This document shows, in pieces, positions 45,656 to 56,206 of a stretch of DNA of 64,000 nucleotides. The stretch comes from Mycobacterium sp. E1747 (GTDB lineage Bacteria; Actinomycetota; Actinomycetes; Mycobacteriales; Mycobacteriaceae). The number at the start of each line of letters is the position of its first letter. Within the stretch, counting starts at the first letter, position 1. A program made the translations under genes and the position numbers. Location: positions 1 to 64,000 of the forward strand of contig NZ_LZJI01000073.1 in assembly GCF_001667775.1 (NCBI RefSeq), written 5' to 3'. A model generated the notes under the pieces. That model searched no databases. It was not told where the DNA came from and was given only the letters and a program-made list of their open reading frames with translations.

Positions 45656-48600
45656 TCATCCGACCGAGACCTCGTAGGCCTCGCCCTCACCCAACCGGGA
45701 TGCCGGGTCCAGCAGCATCGCCGCCTCCTGACGCTTCTCCGGTGCGTCATGGCTGAAACGACGGTCCGCCGGCCGCTCGTACATCGGCGCGCCGCCGGCG
45801 ATGGCCGAGGCCAGCCGGCGCTGACCGGCCAGCAGTCGCGCCTCGGCACGCCGCTGGTAGTCCGCGCGCTGATCGGCATCAAGCGACGCGATGAACGCCT
45901 GCGGGTGCACCAGCGCCACCAGCCCGGACACGTGGCCGAACCCGAGGCTGGTCAGCAACCCAGCCTTGAGCGGGAACTTCTCCGCCAGCCGCAGCGTCTC
46001 CCGCACCCAGACGAAGTGCGCCGAGCTGGCCAGTTCGTCGTCGACGCAGTCCAGGCTGCGGTTGGGCGGGATCACGCCGTCGCGCAGCATCTGGCACAGC
46101 CCCATCATCTGGAACACCGCCGCGCCGCCCTTGGCGTGGCCGGTGAGGCTCTTCTGCGAGACCACAAACAGGGGAGCGCCCTCGGAGCGGCCCAGCGAGT
46201 CGGCCAGCCGCTCATGCAGCTCGGTCTCGTTGGGATCGTTGGCCAGGGTCGAGGTGTCGTGCTTGGAGATCACCGCGATGTCGTCGGCGCCGACGCCGAG
46301 CCTGCCGAGCGCCCGCGCCAACTGCGAGTCTTTCCCGCCGCGGCCGGCACCCAGGGCACCCAGGCCCGGCGCCGGGATCGAGCTGTGCACGCCGTCGGCG
46401 AACGACTGCGCGTAAGCCACCACGGCCAACACGGGCAGGCCCATCTTGAGCGCCAGGTCGCCCCTGGCGAGCAGGATGGTGCCGCCCCCCTGGGCCTCGA
46501 CGAAGCCGAGCCGGCGCCGGTCGTTGGGCCGGGAGAACTTCGAGTCGTGGATGCCCCGGCCCCGCATCATGGACGTGTCAGCGGTGGCGGCCATGTCTCC
46601 GAAGCCGATGATGGCTTCCAGCGTCAGGTCGTCGAAGCCGCCGGTGACCACCAATTCGGCCTTGCCGAGGCGGATCTTGTCGACGCCCTCCTCGACCGAC
46701 ACCGCCGCGGTGGCGCACGCGCCGACCGGGTGGATCATCGCCCCGTAGCTACCCACGTAGCTCTGAATGACGTGCGCGGCAACAACGTTCGGCAGCACTT
46801 CCTGCAGGATGTCGTTCGGCTTGGTTCGGCCGAGCAGGTTGCCGTGATACATGGTCTGCATCGACGTCATGCCGCCCATGCCGGTGCCCTGGGTGCTGGC
46901 CACCAGGCCCGGGTGCACCCACCGCATCAACTCGGTCGGGGTGAAGCCAGACGACAGGAACGCGTCGACCGTCGCGACGATGTTCCACAGCGCCACCCGG
47001 TCGGTCGAGCTGGCCATGTCTTGGCTGATTCCGAACACAGTCGGATCGAACCCAGTGGGGACCTGCGCGCCGACGACCCGCGACAGCTTGGTCTTGCGCG
47101 GCACCCGAATCTCGGTGCCGGCCTTGCGGATCACCTGCCAGTCGCTGGAATCGGGCACCGGCCGCACGATCGTGTGCTCGGGGTCGAAATCGACGAAGGC
47201 GCGAGCGTCGGCCTCCGAGGACACCACGAAGGAGAAGTCCTTCTCCAAGAACACCGACACCAGCAGCGGCGAGGCGTGGTCGGGGTCGATCGCGCCATCG
47301 TCGACGAACTCGCGAATGCCGACCCGCTCGACCACGATGTCGTGGTAGCGCTCGACCAGCTCGGTCTCGTCGACCAGGTCACCGGATTCGGTGTCGTACC
47401 AACCGGGTTGAGGGTCGTCCTCCCAGCGGACCAGGCCGGTGGTCCAGGCCAGCTCGAGGACGCCGGCCGCCGACAGTTCGTTGTCGACCTCCATCTCGAA
47501 CCGGGTGCGCGACGAACCGTACGGGCCGATCTCGGCGCCGCCGACAATCACCACCAGGTCGGCCGGGTCGACGTCCAAATCGGCCCATTCAGGCGCCGGT
47601 GCCGGCTTGAAGCCCCGCGGCGGGGACGGCAGCGCGGCGATGGTGCCTTCGGCCGCAACGTCTTCCGATACCTGCTCGCTCGACGTGGCTTGCTCGCGCG
47701 CCTTGGCGGCCAGTTCGGCCATGTCGAGGTTGGCCTCGGCGAGGCCGCCGGTCAGGTCCGCCTTGATCGGCGCGCCGGCCGCCGCCACCTTCGACTCGAC
47801 GTCGCAGAGGTCCAGCAGCATGGCAGCCATCTGCTCGGTGGAATACGTGGTGACCCCGGCCTCCTCGACCGCCTCGACGATGGCGTCGTTGTGGCCCATC
47901 AGCCCGGTGCCGCGGGTCCACCCGATCAGCGCATGCGCCAGGCTGACCCTTGCGGCCCACGAGGATTCGGCGTGCCAACGACTCACCAGCGCGTCCAGTG
48001 CCGACTTGGCCTCACCGTAGGCGCCATCCCCGCCGAACATGCCCCGGTTGGGCGATCCGGGCAGCACCACGTGCAGCCGCGACGCGATGTCGCGCTCGGC
48101 ACCGATCTTGGACAGCCCACCGATCAACCGCTGCACCGCCCACAGCAGAACCTTCATCTCCATCTCGGAGCGCGAACCGGCCTCCGACAGGTCCCCGGCG
48201 ACGCGGGGCGCCGCGAACGGGAACAGCAGGGTCGGGGTTTGCGCGTCCTTGATGTGAATGGACTGCGGCCCAAGGCTTTCGGTCTGCTCGGTGCCGATCC
48301 ATTCCACCAGTGCGTCGATGTCGGAGTAGGACGCCATGTTGGCGGCGACCACCCACAGCGCCGCGCCGTACCGCGCGTGGTCGCGATACAGCCCGCGATA
48401 GAACGCCAGCCGCTCGTCGTCGAGCTTCGACGTCGTGGCGATGACCGTCGCTCCGCCGTCGAGCAGTCGCGCGACGACCGACGCGGCGATCGAGCCCTTG
48501 GAAGCGCCCGTCACCACGGCGACTTCGCTGCTGTACGGACCGGGGTCGGGGTTCTCGGCGCCGGCCGCGATGCGGCCGTACAGCGAGGCATGGATCTGGC

Positions 48601-51600
48601 GACCGGCGGCCAGCGATTTGCCTTGCCACCAGGTGGCCTGGGTCGCGACGACATGGCCTGTGCCCTCGAACCTTTCGGACAGGCTCTTCCACTGGGCGTC
48701 GATCTCACCCTCGTCGGCCAACCAGAGCTTGACCAAATCCTCGCGTGCGCTGGCCCATCGATCGTCGAAGACGACGGCCTTCTTGGCGTCGAAAGCCGGC
48801 GCCACCAACCGGGGCCAGTCCGCGCCCAGTTCCCCGGTGACCAGGTCGATCAGCTCGGCGTCGGTAGCCGCCGGCAGCGCGCTCACCGGGTTGTCGTGGC
48901 CGAGCTGGCCCAGGATCAGGCGGGCCGCCGAGGCGAGCACACCGTCGCGGCCGGTGATCTGGTCGGTGAATTCGCTCAGCGCGGCCGCGTCGACCGTCGC
49001 GCCGCCGCCACCACCGGAAGACGGCAGCGCCACCGCGATCCCCCGACGCGCGGCCACGGAGGCCACCGCGGCGTCGACGACCTTGTCGACCGACGCGGCG
49101 TCGGGCAGCGCGCCCTCGTGCAGGTGGCCCATGGCGCCCCCGCGAACGCTGGTGCCCTCGCGGGTGCCCAGCGCCACTTCCACCGTGACATGCTTGGCCC
49201 AGCCGTCGCCGAGCTCCCACGTCTTCTTGACCCGCTCGGCGATCGCGGCGGGCCGCTTGCCCGAGGGCCCCAGCACGGTGCGCAGCTGGTCGTTGATCGC
49301 GTCGGAAAGCACTGGGCCGAAAGGCTTGTAGGTGCGCGCGAGCTTGGTGACCTGCGACCGCAGACCGGCCAGGTCAGCCTCGGCGGCGCCGTCGATGGCG
49401 CCCAGGTTCAACTCCGACCCGAGGTCGACCAGCAACTGGTTGCGCCGCGACGAGGCGCCGTCGGTGATCGACTCGATGGAGTCGAGCTGCTCGATCTGGT
49501 CGATGCGCATCTTGGCCGACAGTGCGATCAACGCCAGGGTGGCGTCGGCGGCGTCGAACCCGATGTCATCGGGCCGCGGGCCCGAGGGTGCGGCCGACGG
49601 CGCGGGGGCGGCCGGCGCGGCCTCCACCGGAGCACCGGACGCCGTCGGCGCCTCGGCCGGCTCGTCGGCCTCCGGTTCGGGCTCGGGGTCGGTGTCGGTG
49701 GCGAAGAGCACCGCCGCGTCGCGCTCGGCGTTGAGCACTTCGACTGTGCTGTGGGCATATTCGGGCAGCTTCAGGGTGTTGGTGGCCAGGCCGGCGACGG
49801 TCGGCGCCGACTTCACGCCGATCTCGACGAAGCGCTCGACACCGAGACCGCCGGCCGCCTCCTCGGTGAACAGCAGGTCCTGGGTTTCGATCCAACGCAC
49901 CGGGCTGGCGAACTGCCAGGCCAAGAGCTCGATCAAGACGATGCGTGCCATCTCGTTGCGGCGCTCGGCGAGCCAGGTGTCGTAGTCGGCCAGGATCGCG
50001 TCGAGCGGCTCGGCGGGCACCAGATCCCGGATCTCCTGGATGAAGTCGCGGTCCAGGGTGAACGGACGCGGCACCAGGTTCGGGATGTAGCGCCCGATGA
50101 TGACGTCGGGATCCTTGTCGCGCGGCATCACACGCTCCAGCGAGCGGCGGAACTCCGCAACCCCGACGCGCAGCACCCGCGAGTGGAACGGCACGTCAAT
50201 GCCCGGCACCAGGATGAACGAACGCTTGCCGCCGCTGAGCTCGCGGCGACGTTCCACCTCGGCCTCCAGCTCCTCGAGGCCGCGGACGGTGCCGGCGATC
50301 GCGTACTGCGAACCGCGCAGGTTGAAGTTCACGATCTCCAGGAATTCCCCGGTGCGCTCGGCGATTCCGGCCACGAAGCCGGTGACTTCGTCGTCGGGCA
50401 GGTCGATCTGCGATGGCCGGATGGCGGCCAGCCGGTAGTTCGAGCGGCCCAGCTCGTCGCGCGGCACGATGTCGTGCATCTTCGAACCACGGTGAAACAC
50501 CGTCTCCAACAACGCTTCCAGCTCGTAGATGCCCGTGACACAGGCCAGCGCGGTGTACTCCCCGACCGAGTGACCGCAGGCGATCGCACCTTCGACGAAG
50601 GCACCCTGCTCACGCATCTCGGCGACTTGGGCCGCCGCCACGGTCGCCATCGCGACCTGGGTGAACTGCGTCAGGTACAGCACCCCTTCGGGGTGGTTGT
50701 AGTGCACGCCGCTGGCGATGATGCTGGTCGGGTTGTCGCGCACCACGTGCAGCACCGAGAAGCCCAGGGTGTCGCGGGTGAACTTGTCCGCCTTGTCCCA
50801 CACCTTGCGGGCGGCCTTCGACCGGGCGCGGACGTCCATGCCCATGCCCTTGTGCTGAATCCCCTGGCCCGGGAATGCGTACACCGTGTGGGGGGCGGCC
50901 AGGCGCGCCGTCGCCGACATCACCAGGTCGGACCCGATGCGGGCCGCAACCTCCAGAACCTCTGCGCCCTGGTCGATTCCGACGCGCTCGACACGGAAGT
51001 CGACCTCGTCGCCGGGGCGCACCATGCCCAGGAATCGCGCCGTCCAGCCGATCAGCCGGGCCGGCGGGCGCGCCTGGCCATCGGTGGCGGTCACCGCGTG
51101 CTGCGCCGCGGCCGACAACCACATGCCGTGCACGATCGGCGATTCCAGGCCGGCCAGCAGGGCCGCCGCGCGGTCGGTGTGGATGGGGTTGTGGTCACCG
51201 GACACCACCGCGAACGGTCGCATGTCGACCGGGGCGGTCAGCCGGACGTCGCGGCGGCGGCGACGCGGGGTGTCGGTGGCGTTTTCCGATACCGCACCGC
51301 CGGCCCGCACCGGGTCGGTGAGCTCGGCGACGCCCGTGCGACCAAGGATCGCGAAGCGCTCGTCGAGACGGGCGATGGTCGCGCCATCGGCGCCGGCGAT
51401 GCTCACCGCGACCCGGACCACCCGGCCCATGTCCGTGTCGATGGCAGGGGAAGCCGTTGCACTGATTGCCAATTGGGCCTCAGCCTTGGGCAGCACGCCG
51501 ACGACGTGGGCGGCGTGGTCCAGGTGCACGAGGCTCAGCAGGCCCTCGACGACCGGGACGCCGGCGTCGGTTGCCGCCGAACCAATCGCCGCGAAGACCG

Positions 51601-54600
51601 CGGGCCAGCACAGGCCGACCAGCGCGTCGGGCACGGTGGTGAGCCCGGGCGCCAACGGTTCGCCGAAGGTCGCGGTGACCCCGGTGTGATCGGCGACCCG
51701 CTCGGGGTCCCAGTCCACCGTCACGGTGGCCGTGCCGTCGACGACCGCGGGCAGGAATTCCGGCCCGTCGACGCCGGCGGCGATCGCCAGCACGGCGCGC
51801 ATGGCGGTGGCGGCGTCCTCGGTGGACACCACGGGGGTCCCGCCGTCGACCGTGTTGGCCGGCAGGCTGAACGGGATGTCGATCCAGGTTCCCGAGATCG
51901 GGACGCTGAGCACCACCCGGTCGCCGTCGACCTCGAGCCGCGCGCCCGTGAATGAGTTTGTGGCACGGCGGCTTTCGGGCCCCTCGTGCACCAGCCAATC
52001 GCCGGGGTCGGCGATCCGGTGGACCGGGTTGGTCGCGGTGCGGCCGGCCCACTGCACGTCGGGGGCGTCCAACACGACGGCGAGCGGTCCGGTGACGTCC
52101 GGGCGACCCAGTCGACGCGACGCGACGGCGCGGGGCTGCCCGTTGGCGGACAGCACCTCGTCGATGGCGGTCTGCTCGAAGCGGTCCAGCAACTCACCGA
52201 CGGGTTCGTCCATCCGGGTGATGCCGGCCACGGCCGCGGTGCCCGGGATGATGCACACCTGGTCGGCGTCGTAGCGGGCATCGTGCGCCTGCCACAGCGA
52301 GTCGCTGCGCCACCAGCGCCGCACGTCCTTGTCGATGACCGGTACGAAGTTGACGGGCTTGCCCAGCATCTTGCACAGGGTGACGAAGAAGGGGACGTCA
52401 GCCGGGTGCAGTTGCACCGTGTCGGCGTCGGGGTAGTGGGCAAGCAGCGCGGCGATTGCGTCTTCGGGCCGTTCCAGCAGCGCGGCATCGTTGAACAAGG
52501 TCTCGATGGGGCCGGAATCGTTTGCGTGCAAACGGGCTTCGGCGCGCTGCAGCATCTGCTGGAACCGGTCGCGCCAAGTGTCGGCCAGCCACGGGCTGCC
52601 CGGTGCGGCGGTGTCGGCGGTGGAGTTGCCCTCCCCGATGCTCAGCTCGACGTAGCGCCGCAGCCACTGCAGGTAGGTCATGTCGGCCACGTCGCCGAAG
52701 TACGGCTTGGCCGTGTTGGCCATCGCCGCGATGATCTCGTCGCGACGAGCTGCCACGGCCTCCGCGTCACCGGCGACCTCGTCGAGGAGCCGCCCGCACC
52801 GCGAGGCGCTGTTGTCGATCTCGTGGATGTCGGCACCCAGCTGGCTGCGGCTGGAAGCCATGCCGCCCACGGCTTTTCCGGCACCCACCCACTGATCGGT
52901 GCCCTGCGTTTCGACCAGCATCCGCTTGACCGACGGCGACGTGGTGGCCTCCTTGGTCGCCATCGCCGCGGTGCCGACCAGGATGCCGTCGATCGGCATC
53001 AGGGGGAAGCCGTACGCCTGCGCCCAGCGTCCGGACAGGTACTCGGCCGCCCGCTCGGGGGTGCCGATCCCACCGCCGACGCAGACGGTGATGTTGGGGC
53101 GCGACCGCAACTCGGAATACGTTGCCAGCAGCAGGTCGTCGAGGTCTTCCCAGGAGTGGTGGCCGCCGGCGCGCCCGCCCTCGATGTGCACGATGACCGG
53201 CTTGGTGGCCACTTCGGTCGCGATTCGGATGACCGAGCGGATCTGCTCGACCGTGCCGGGCTTGAACACCACGTGACTGATGCCGACGGCGTTCAGCTCC
53301 TCGATCAGCTCCACCGCATCCTCGAGGTCGGGGATGCCGGCGCTGATCACCAGGCCGTCGATCGCCGCGCCGGACTGACGCGCCTTCTGCACCAAGCGCT
53401 TTCCGCCGACCTGCAGCTTCCACAGGTACGGGTCGAGGAACAACGCGTTGAACTGATAGGTGCGGCCCGGCTCGAGCAGCGTGGCGAGCTCATCGACGCG
53501 GGCGGCGAAGATTTCCTCGGTGACCTGCCCACCGCCGGCCAGCTCCGCCCAGTGCCCCGCGTTGGCCGCGGCGGCGACGATCTTGGCGTCGACCGTCGTC
53601 GGGGTCATGCCCGCGAGCAGAATCGGCGAGCGTCCGGTCAACCGGGTGAACTTCGTCGAGAGCTTGACCCGGCCGTCGGGAAGGCGGACGACGGTGGGGG
53701 CATAGGTCGACCATGCCCGCGCCACCTCGGGGACGGCGCCGACCGTGAACAGGTTGCGCTGCCCGCCCCGGGTCGCGGCCGGCACGATGCCGACACCCAG
53801 GCCGCGGATCACCGGCGCGGTCAGCCGGGTCAGGATGTCACCGGGTCCCAGGTCGAGGATCCAGCGCGCACCGGCCTCGTGCACCCGGCTGATCTCCTCG
53901 ACCCAATCCACGCGGCGCACCAGGATGGACTCGGTCAGTTCGCGCGCCAGCGCGACATCGAGCCCCACCTTCTCGGCCCACCCGCCGACGATGTCGATGC
54001 CATCGGCCAACCGGGGCGTGTGGAAGCCGACCTCCACCTGCACCGGATCGAACACCGGCGAGAAGACGTCCCCACCGCGCAGCTTGTTCTTGCGGTCGGC
54101 CTCTTCCTTTTCCGAGATCTGCCGGCAGTACAGCTCGAACCGGGACAGCTGTTCGGGCGTTCCGGTGATGACGACCGAACGCCGGCCGTTGCGAATGGAC
54201 AGCACCGGCGGCAATACGGTGCGGACATCCTGCGCGAACTCGTCGAGCAGCCGGCTGATGCGCTCGGGGTCGGCGTTGGTCACCGACACCATCGGCGGGC
54301 GGTCGCCGAGCACGGAGATCCCGCGCCGACGGGCCACCAGCGTGCCGGCAGCACCAATCAGCTGCGCCATCGCCAGCAGCTCGGCGTCACGGGCGCCCCC
54401 GGCCTTGAGCGCCTCGACGGCGAGCACCCCTTGCGAATGCCCGGCCACGGCCACCGGCGGGGTGTCGTTCAGGTCCATGCCTTGACGCGCCAGGGCGCGC
54501 ACGGCCGCGATCTGGGTGAGCAGCACACCCGGAATCGACACCGCGGCCGACGTGAGGTGCTTGGCCGACGGGACCGGGTCCTCGGCCGCCAGCGCGCGAA

Positions 54601-54880
54601 CCCAATTGAGCGGCTCGAAACCGATCGGCCGCACCACAACCAGCTCTTTGGCCACCGGCTCGAGTAGCAGCTCCACCTCACCGGCCAGCGTTGCCAGCTC
54701 CGATTCGATCCCAGCCGAGGACACCAGCTCTTCGAGGGTTTCCAGCCAGGCGCTGCCCTGGCCGCCGAACGCGACGGCGTACGGCTCGCCGGCCGTCAGA
54801 CGGTCGACCAGAGCGTGGGCGGTGCGCGGTCCGTTCGGCTCGCGCTCAGCGGACAGCCGGTCGTGCTCGTGGATCGTCAC
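45656..54880 (-). CDS. fas: Type I fatty acid synthase
   Basis: A 3074-residue multifunctional synthase (Rv2524c is 3069), making C16-C26 acyl-CoAs for membrane lipids and mycolic acid synthesis. Domains in order: acetyltransferase (GHSQG at 147-151), FMN enoylreductase (PILLAGMTPTT near 420), MaoC-type dehydratase (VVSGDHNPIH near 1230), malonyl/palmitoyl transferase (CGHSVGEY near 1435), a Pro/Ala linker (about 1715-1765), ACP with the phosphopantetheine Ser in DGASSRRN near 1808, ketoreductase (VVTGASKGS near 2122) and ketosynthase (Cys in GACATAAVS near 2723; His in SKHDTS near 2875 and GHAKGG near 2917). All catalytic motifs are intact. GTG start with GGGAG about eight bases upstream. 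Confidence 0.98.
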   Translation of the reverse strand: MTIHEHDRLSAEREPNGPRTAHALVDRLTAGEPYAVAFGGQGSAWLETLEELVSSAGIESELATLAGEVELLLEPVAKELVVVRPIGFEPLNWVRALAAEDPVPSAKHLTSAAVSIPGVLLTQIAAVRALARQGMDLNDTPPVAVAGHSQGVLAVEALKAGGARDAELLAMAQLIGAAGTLVARRRGISVLGDRPPMVSVTNADPERISRLLDEFAQDVRTVLPPVLSIRNGRRSVVITGTPEQLSRFELYCRQISEKEEADRKNKLRGGDVFSPVFDPVQVEVGFHTPRLADGIDIVGGWAEKVGLDVALARELTESILVRRVDWVEEISRVHEAGARWILDLGPGDILTRLTAPVIRGLGVGIVPAATRGGQRNLFTVGAVPEVARAWSTYAPTVVRLPDGRVKLSTKFTRLTGRSPILLAGMTPTTVDAKIVAAAANAGHWAELAGGGQVTEEIFAARVDELATLLEPGRTYQFNALFLDPYLWKLQVGGKRLVQKARQSGAAIDGLVISAGIPDLEDAVELIEELNAVGISHVVFKPGTVEQIRSVIRIATEVATKPVIVHIEGGRAGGHHSWEDLDDLLLATYSELRSRPNITVCVGGGIGTPERAAEYLSGRWAQAYGFPLMPIDGILVGTAAMATKEATTSPSVKRMLVETQGTDQWVGAGKAVGGMASSRSQLGADIHEIDNSASRCGRLLDEVAGDAEAVAARRDEIIAAMANTAKPYFGDVADMTYLQWLRRYVELSIGEGNSTADTAAPGSPWLADTWRDRFQQMLQRAEARLHANDSGPIETLFNDAALLERPEDAIAALLAHYPDADTVQLHPADVPFFVTLCKMLGKPVNFVPVIDKDVRRWWRSDSLWQAHDARYDADQVCIIPGTAAVAGITRMDEPVGELLDRFEQTAIDEVLSANGQPRAVASRRLGRPDVTGPLAVVLDAPDVQWAGRTATNPVHRIADPGDWLVHEGPESRRATNSFTGARLEVDGDRVVLSVPISGTWIDIPFSLPANTVDGGTPVVSTEDAATAMRAVLAIAAGVDGPEFLPAVVDGTATVTVDWDPERVADHTGVTATFGEPLAPGLTTVPDALVGLCWPAVFAAIGSAATDAGVPVVEGLLSLVHLDHAAHVVGVLPKAEAQLAISATASPAIDTDMGRVVRVAVSIAGADGATIARLDERFAILGRTGVAELTDPVRAGGAVSENATDTPRRRRRDVRLTAPVDMRPFAVVSGDHNPIHTDRAAALLAGLESPIVHGMWLSAAAQHAVTATDGQARPPARLIGWTARFLGMVRPGDEVDFRVERVGIDQGAEVLEVAARIGSDLVMSATARLAAPHTVYAFPGQGIQHKGMGMDVRARSKAARKVWDKADKFTRDTLGFSVLHVVRDNPTSIIASGVHYNHPEGVLYLTQFTQVAMATVAAAQVAEMREQGAFVEGAIACGHSVGEYTALACVTGIYELEALLETVFHRGSKMHDIVPRDELGRSNYRLAAIRPSQIDLPDDEVTGFVAGIAERTGEFLEIVNFNLRGSQYAIAGTVRGLEELEAEVERRRELSGGKRSFILVPGIDVPFHSRVLRVGVAEFRRSLERVMPRDKDPDVIIGRYIPNLVPRPFTLDRDFIQEIRDLVPAEPLDAILADYDTWLAERRNEMARIVLIELLAWQFASPVRWIETQDLLFTEEAAGGLGVERFVEIGVKSAPTVAGLATNTLKLPEYAHSTVEVLNAERDAAVLFATDTDPEPEPEADEPAEAPTASGAPVEAAPAAPAPSAAPSGPRPDDIGFDAADATLALIALSAKMRIDQIEQLDSIESITDGASSRRNQLLVDLGSELNLGAIDGAAEADLAGLRSQVTKLARTYKPFGPVLSDAINDQLRTVLGPSGKRPAAIAERVKKTWELGDGWAKHVTVEVALGTREGTSVRGGAMGHLHEGALPDAASVDKVVDAAVASVAARRGIAVALPSSGGGGGATVDAAALSEFTDQITGRDGVLASAARLILGQLGHDNPVSALPAATDAELIDLVTGELGADWPRLVAPAFDAKKAVVFDDRWASAREDLVKLWLADEGEIDAQWKSLSERFEGTGHVVATQATWWQGKSLAAGRQIHASLYGRIAAGAENPDPGPYSSEVAVVTGASKGSIAASVVARLLDGGATVIATTSKLDDERLAFYRGLYRDHARYGAALWVVAANMASYSDIDALVEWIGTEQTESLGPQSIHIKDAQTPTLLFPFAAPRVAGDLSEAGSRSEMEMKVLLWAVQRLIGGLSKIGAERDIASRLHVVLPGSPNRGMFGGDGAYGEAKSALDALVSRWHAESSWAARVSLAHALIGWTRGTGLMGHNDAIVEAVEEAGVTTYSTEQMAAMLLDLCDVESKVAAAGAPIKADLTGGLAEANLDMAELAAKAREQATSSEQVSEDVAAEGTIAALPSPPRGFKPAPAPEWADLDVDPADLVVIVGGAEIGPYGSSRTRFEMEVDNELSAAGVLELAWTTGLVRWEDDPQPGWYDTESGDLVDETELVERYHDIVVERVGIREFVDDGAIDPDHASPLLVSVFLEKDFSFVVSSEADARAFVDFDPEHTIVRPVPDSSDWQVIRKAGTEIRVPRKTKLSRVVGAQVPTGFDPTVFGISQDMASSTDRVALWNIVATVDAFLSSGFTPTELMRWVHPGLVASTQGTGMGGMTSMQTMYHGNLLGRTKPNDILQEVLPNVVAAHVIQSYVGSYGAMIHPVGACATAAVSVEEGVDKIRLGKAELVVTGGFDDLTLEAIIGFGDMAATADTSMMRGRGIHDSKFSRPNDRRRLGFVEAQGGGTILLARGDLALKMGLPVLAVVAYAQSFADGVHSSIPAPGLGALGAGRGGKDSQLARALGRLGVGADDIAVISKHDTSTLANDPNETELHERLADSLGRSEGAPLFVVSQKSLTGHAKGGAAVFQMMGLCQMLRDGVIPPNRSLDCVDDELASSAHFVWVRETLRLAEKFPLKAGLLTSLGFGHVSGLVALVHPQAFIASLDADQRADYQRRAEARLLAGQRRLASAIAGGAPMYERPADRRFSHDAPEKRQEAAMLLDPASRLGEGEAYEVSVG

Positions 54881-55228
54881 GTCTGTATCTCCCTCAATGC
54901 GTCATGTACGTCTTACGTATCAGTGCGTCCAGCCGGTCCGTCGGGGACAGGAACTCACCGAGTCCATCGATTCCGCATCGAATCGCGACCGAAAATCCGC
55001 CTGACCCGTGTCTTGTCGGATGGGCGGGCCCGTGGATCGAGCGGCTCGGCGGACTGCATCGGCTGCACTAAGAGTGTCATAAGGGTCGACCCTCGTTTGG
55101 CCTCGTGATCGGTTACTGGTGAGTACTACGCACGGGTAACCGTGTCGTGGGTAACACGAGGTTTAATCGGCGGCGCGGGCGCGGCGAACAAACCTGCTGC
55201 ATGCAGGTGGTTACGGTCGAGTAGCTAT

Positions 55229-55250
55229 AACTGCGCTGATCAAAGCAGTT
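55229..55250. promoter_or_regulatory. 22-bp imperfect dyad upstream of fas, candidate operator
   Basis: Half sites AACTGCGCTGA and TCAAAGCAGTT match at 9 of 11 positions after inversion, centred on TGATCA. It lies about 350 bases from the fas start codon, within the A/T-rich part of the upstream region. Confidence 0.5.
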
Positions 55251-55252
55251 TT

Positions 55253-55272
55253 GTTATGTAATCGTTATGTAA
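55253..55272. repeat. GTTATGTAA direct repeat with 11-bp period
   Basis: GTTATGTAA occurs at 55253-55261 and 55264-55272, one helical turn apart, three bases from the 22-bp dyad. Spacing of this kind is usual for tandem binding of a regulator or for a promoter element pair. Confidence 0.5.
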
Positions 55273-55423
55273 AAATTTCGAGCCGTCGAGCCGCACCGAG
55301 CCCGCTTCGGCCGTGTTTCTCGGGCGGCATTCGCGCCCGCCGCCGCGAAGAGTGAGCGAACGAGTGTTTGCTGGGATCTCTAAGAGTCGCGGCGCGAGGG
55401 TGACCGGTGAAGCAATTCGGCGA

Positions 55424-56146
55424 CTATGCCCATTGGCCGAATTGCGGCTGGAGGATTTCGTTGATGTCCACCCCAACCCCACCGACGCTGCGTTTGTCGA
55501 TCTCGACCTGGTGCAAATGGGCGGCCGGGTGGGTCAATCCCTTGGGTGACCCCCAGTTGTGCTGCCAGAAGTAGGAGCCCAAACCGTCGTGCAGCGCCCA
55601 GTCGATGGTCTTCGAATTGGCGTACACACCTGTGCGCTGATGACCGATCACCGACTCCCACGACCGCAGATAGGGCGCGATCAGCTGTTTGTACTGGTCG
55701 TACGAGGGGTCGTCGTCGATGGAGGCGTAGATCGGCGCGCTCGCGGGCCCGCCGGCGGCGGCGTGCAGCTGCATCCCGCGCTGCGCGTGCTGCAGCCCGG
55801 CATTGGCTCCCCCGAGCCAGTCGGCGGTGTTGCCCTTGCCGTACTGATAACAGGAAACGATTTTCAGACCGTTGCTGTTGAGGTCGCGCGCCTCGGCGAC
55901 CTGGATCGGCTTGCCCAACATCCAGTTGCCACCGGGTCGCCGGTCCGACACGTACCTGATCGATCCCACGGCCCCCGCGGCCCTGATCTGGCTGGCCGGG
56001 ATGACGCCCGCCGCGTAGTCCAACAGGGTGCCGAGCGACGCCGACGCCGGTGTGGCCACCACGGACGCGCCTGTGACGCCCAGACCCACCAAGGCTGGGG
56101 TTGCAGCCGCGAGTCTGAGCAGGTCACGTCGCGAAACCGAGGACAC
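55424..56146 (-). CDS. Tat-exported DUF1906 (glycoside hydrolase-like) protein, Rv2525c homologue
   Basis: A 240-residue protein, the same length as Rv2525c. The N terminus SSVSRRDLLRLAAATPAL is a twin-arginine signal, cleaved near TPASAS. The mature domain (GTLLDYAAGVIPASQIRAAG, GSIRYVSDRRPGGNWMLGKP, IYASIDDDPSYDQYK, HLHQVEIDKRS) is the GH25-like TIM-barrel DUF1906. Its M. tuberculosis homologue is a Tat substrate linked to cell-wall function and beta-lactam susceptibility. GTG start at 56146. Confidence 0.92.
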   Translation of the reverse strand: MSSVSRRDLLRLAAATPALVGLGVTGASVVATPASASLGTLLDYAAGVIPASQIRAAGAVGSIRYVSDRRPGGNWMLGKPIQVAEARDLNSNGLKIVSCYQYGKGNTADWLGGANAGLQHAQRGMQLHAAAGGPASAPIYASIDDDPSYDQYKQLIAPYLRSWESVIGHQRTGVYANSKTIDWALHDGLGSYFWQHNWGSPKGLTHPAAHLHQVEIDKRSVGGVGVDINEILQPQFGQWA

Positions 56147-56206
56147 AAGCGACAGCGTACGGCAGTAGTCCCATCTGGCACATTGACCACAGTGATCACA
56201 TCTGCA

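Larger units (their letters stand above)
54881..55423 (-). promoter_or_regulatory. fas upstream region
   Basis: A 543-base stretch without a gene, between the Rv2525c homologue and fas on the same strand. Its right half (about 55110-55320) is A/T-richer than the surroundings and contains the palindrome CTGCATGCAG (55197-55206), a 22-bp dyad at 55229 and a direct repeat at 55253. It most likely holds the fas promoter and sites for fatty-acid regulators such as FasR. Confidence 0.6.

Noticed and set aside
45587..51955. Plus-strand open frame of over 2100 codons opposite fas
   Set aside because: It is Arg/Gly/His-rich antisense of the intact fas gene, a usual by-product of high GC in the third codon position. 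No family motif is visible.
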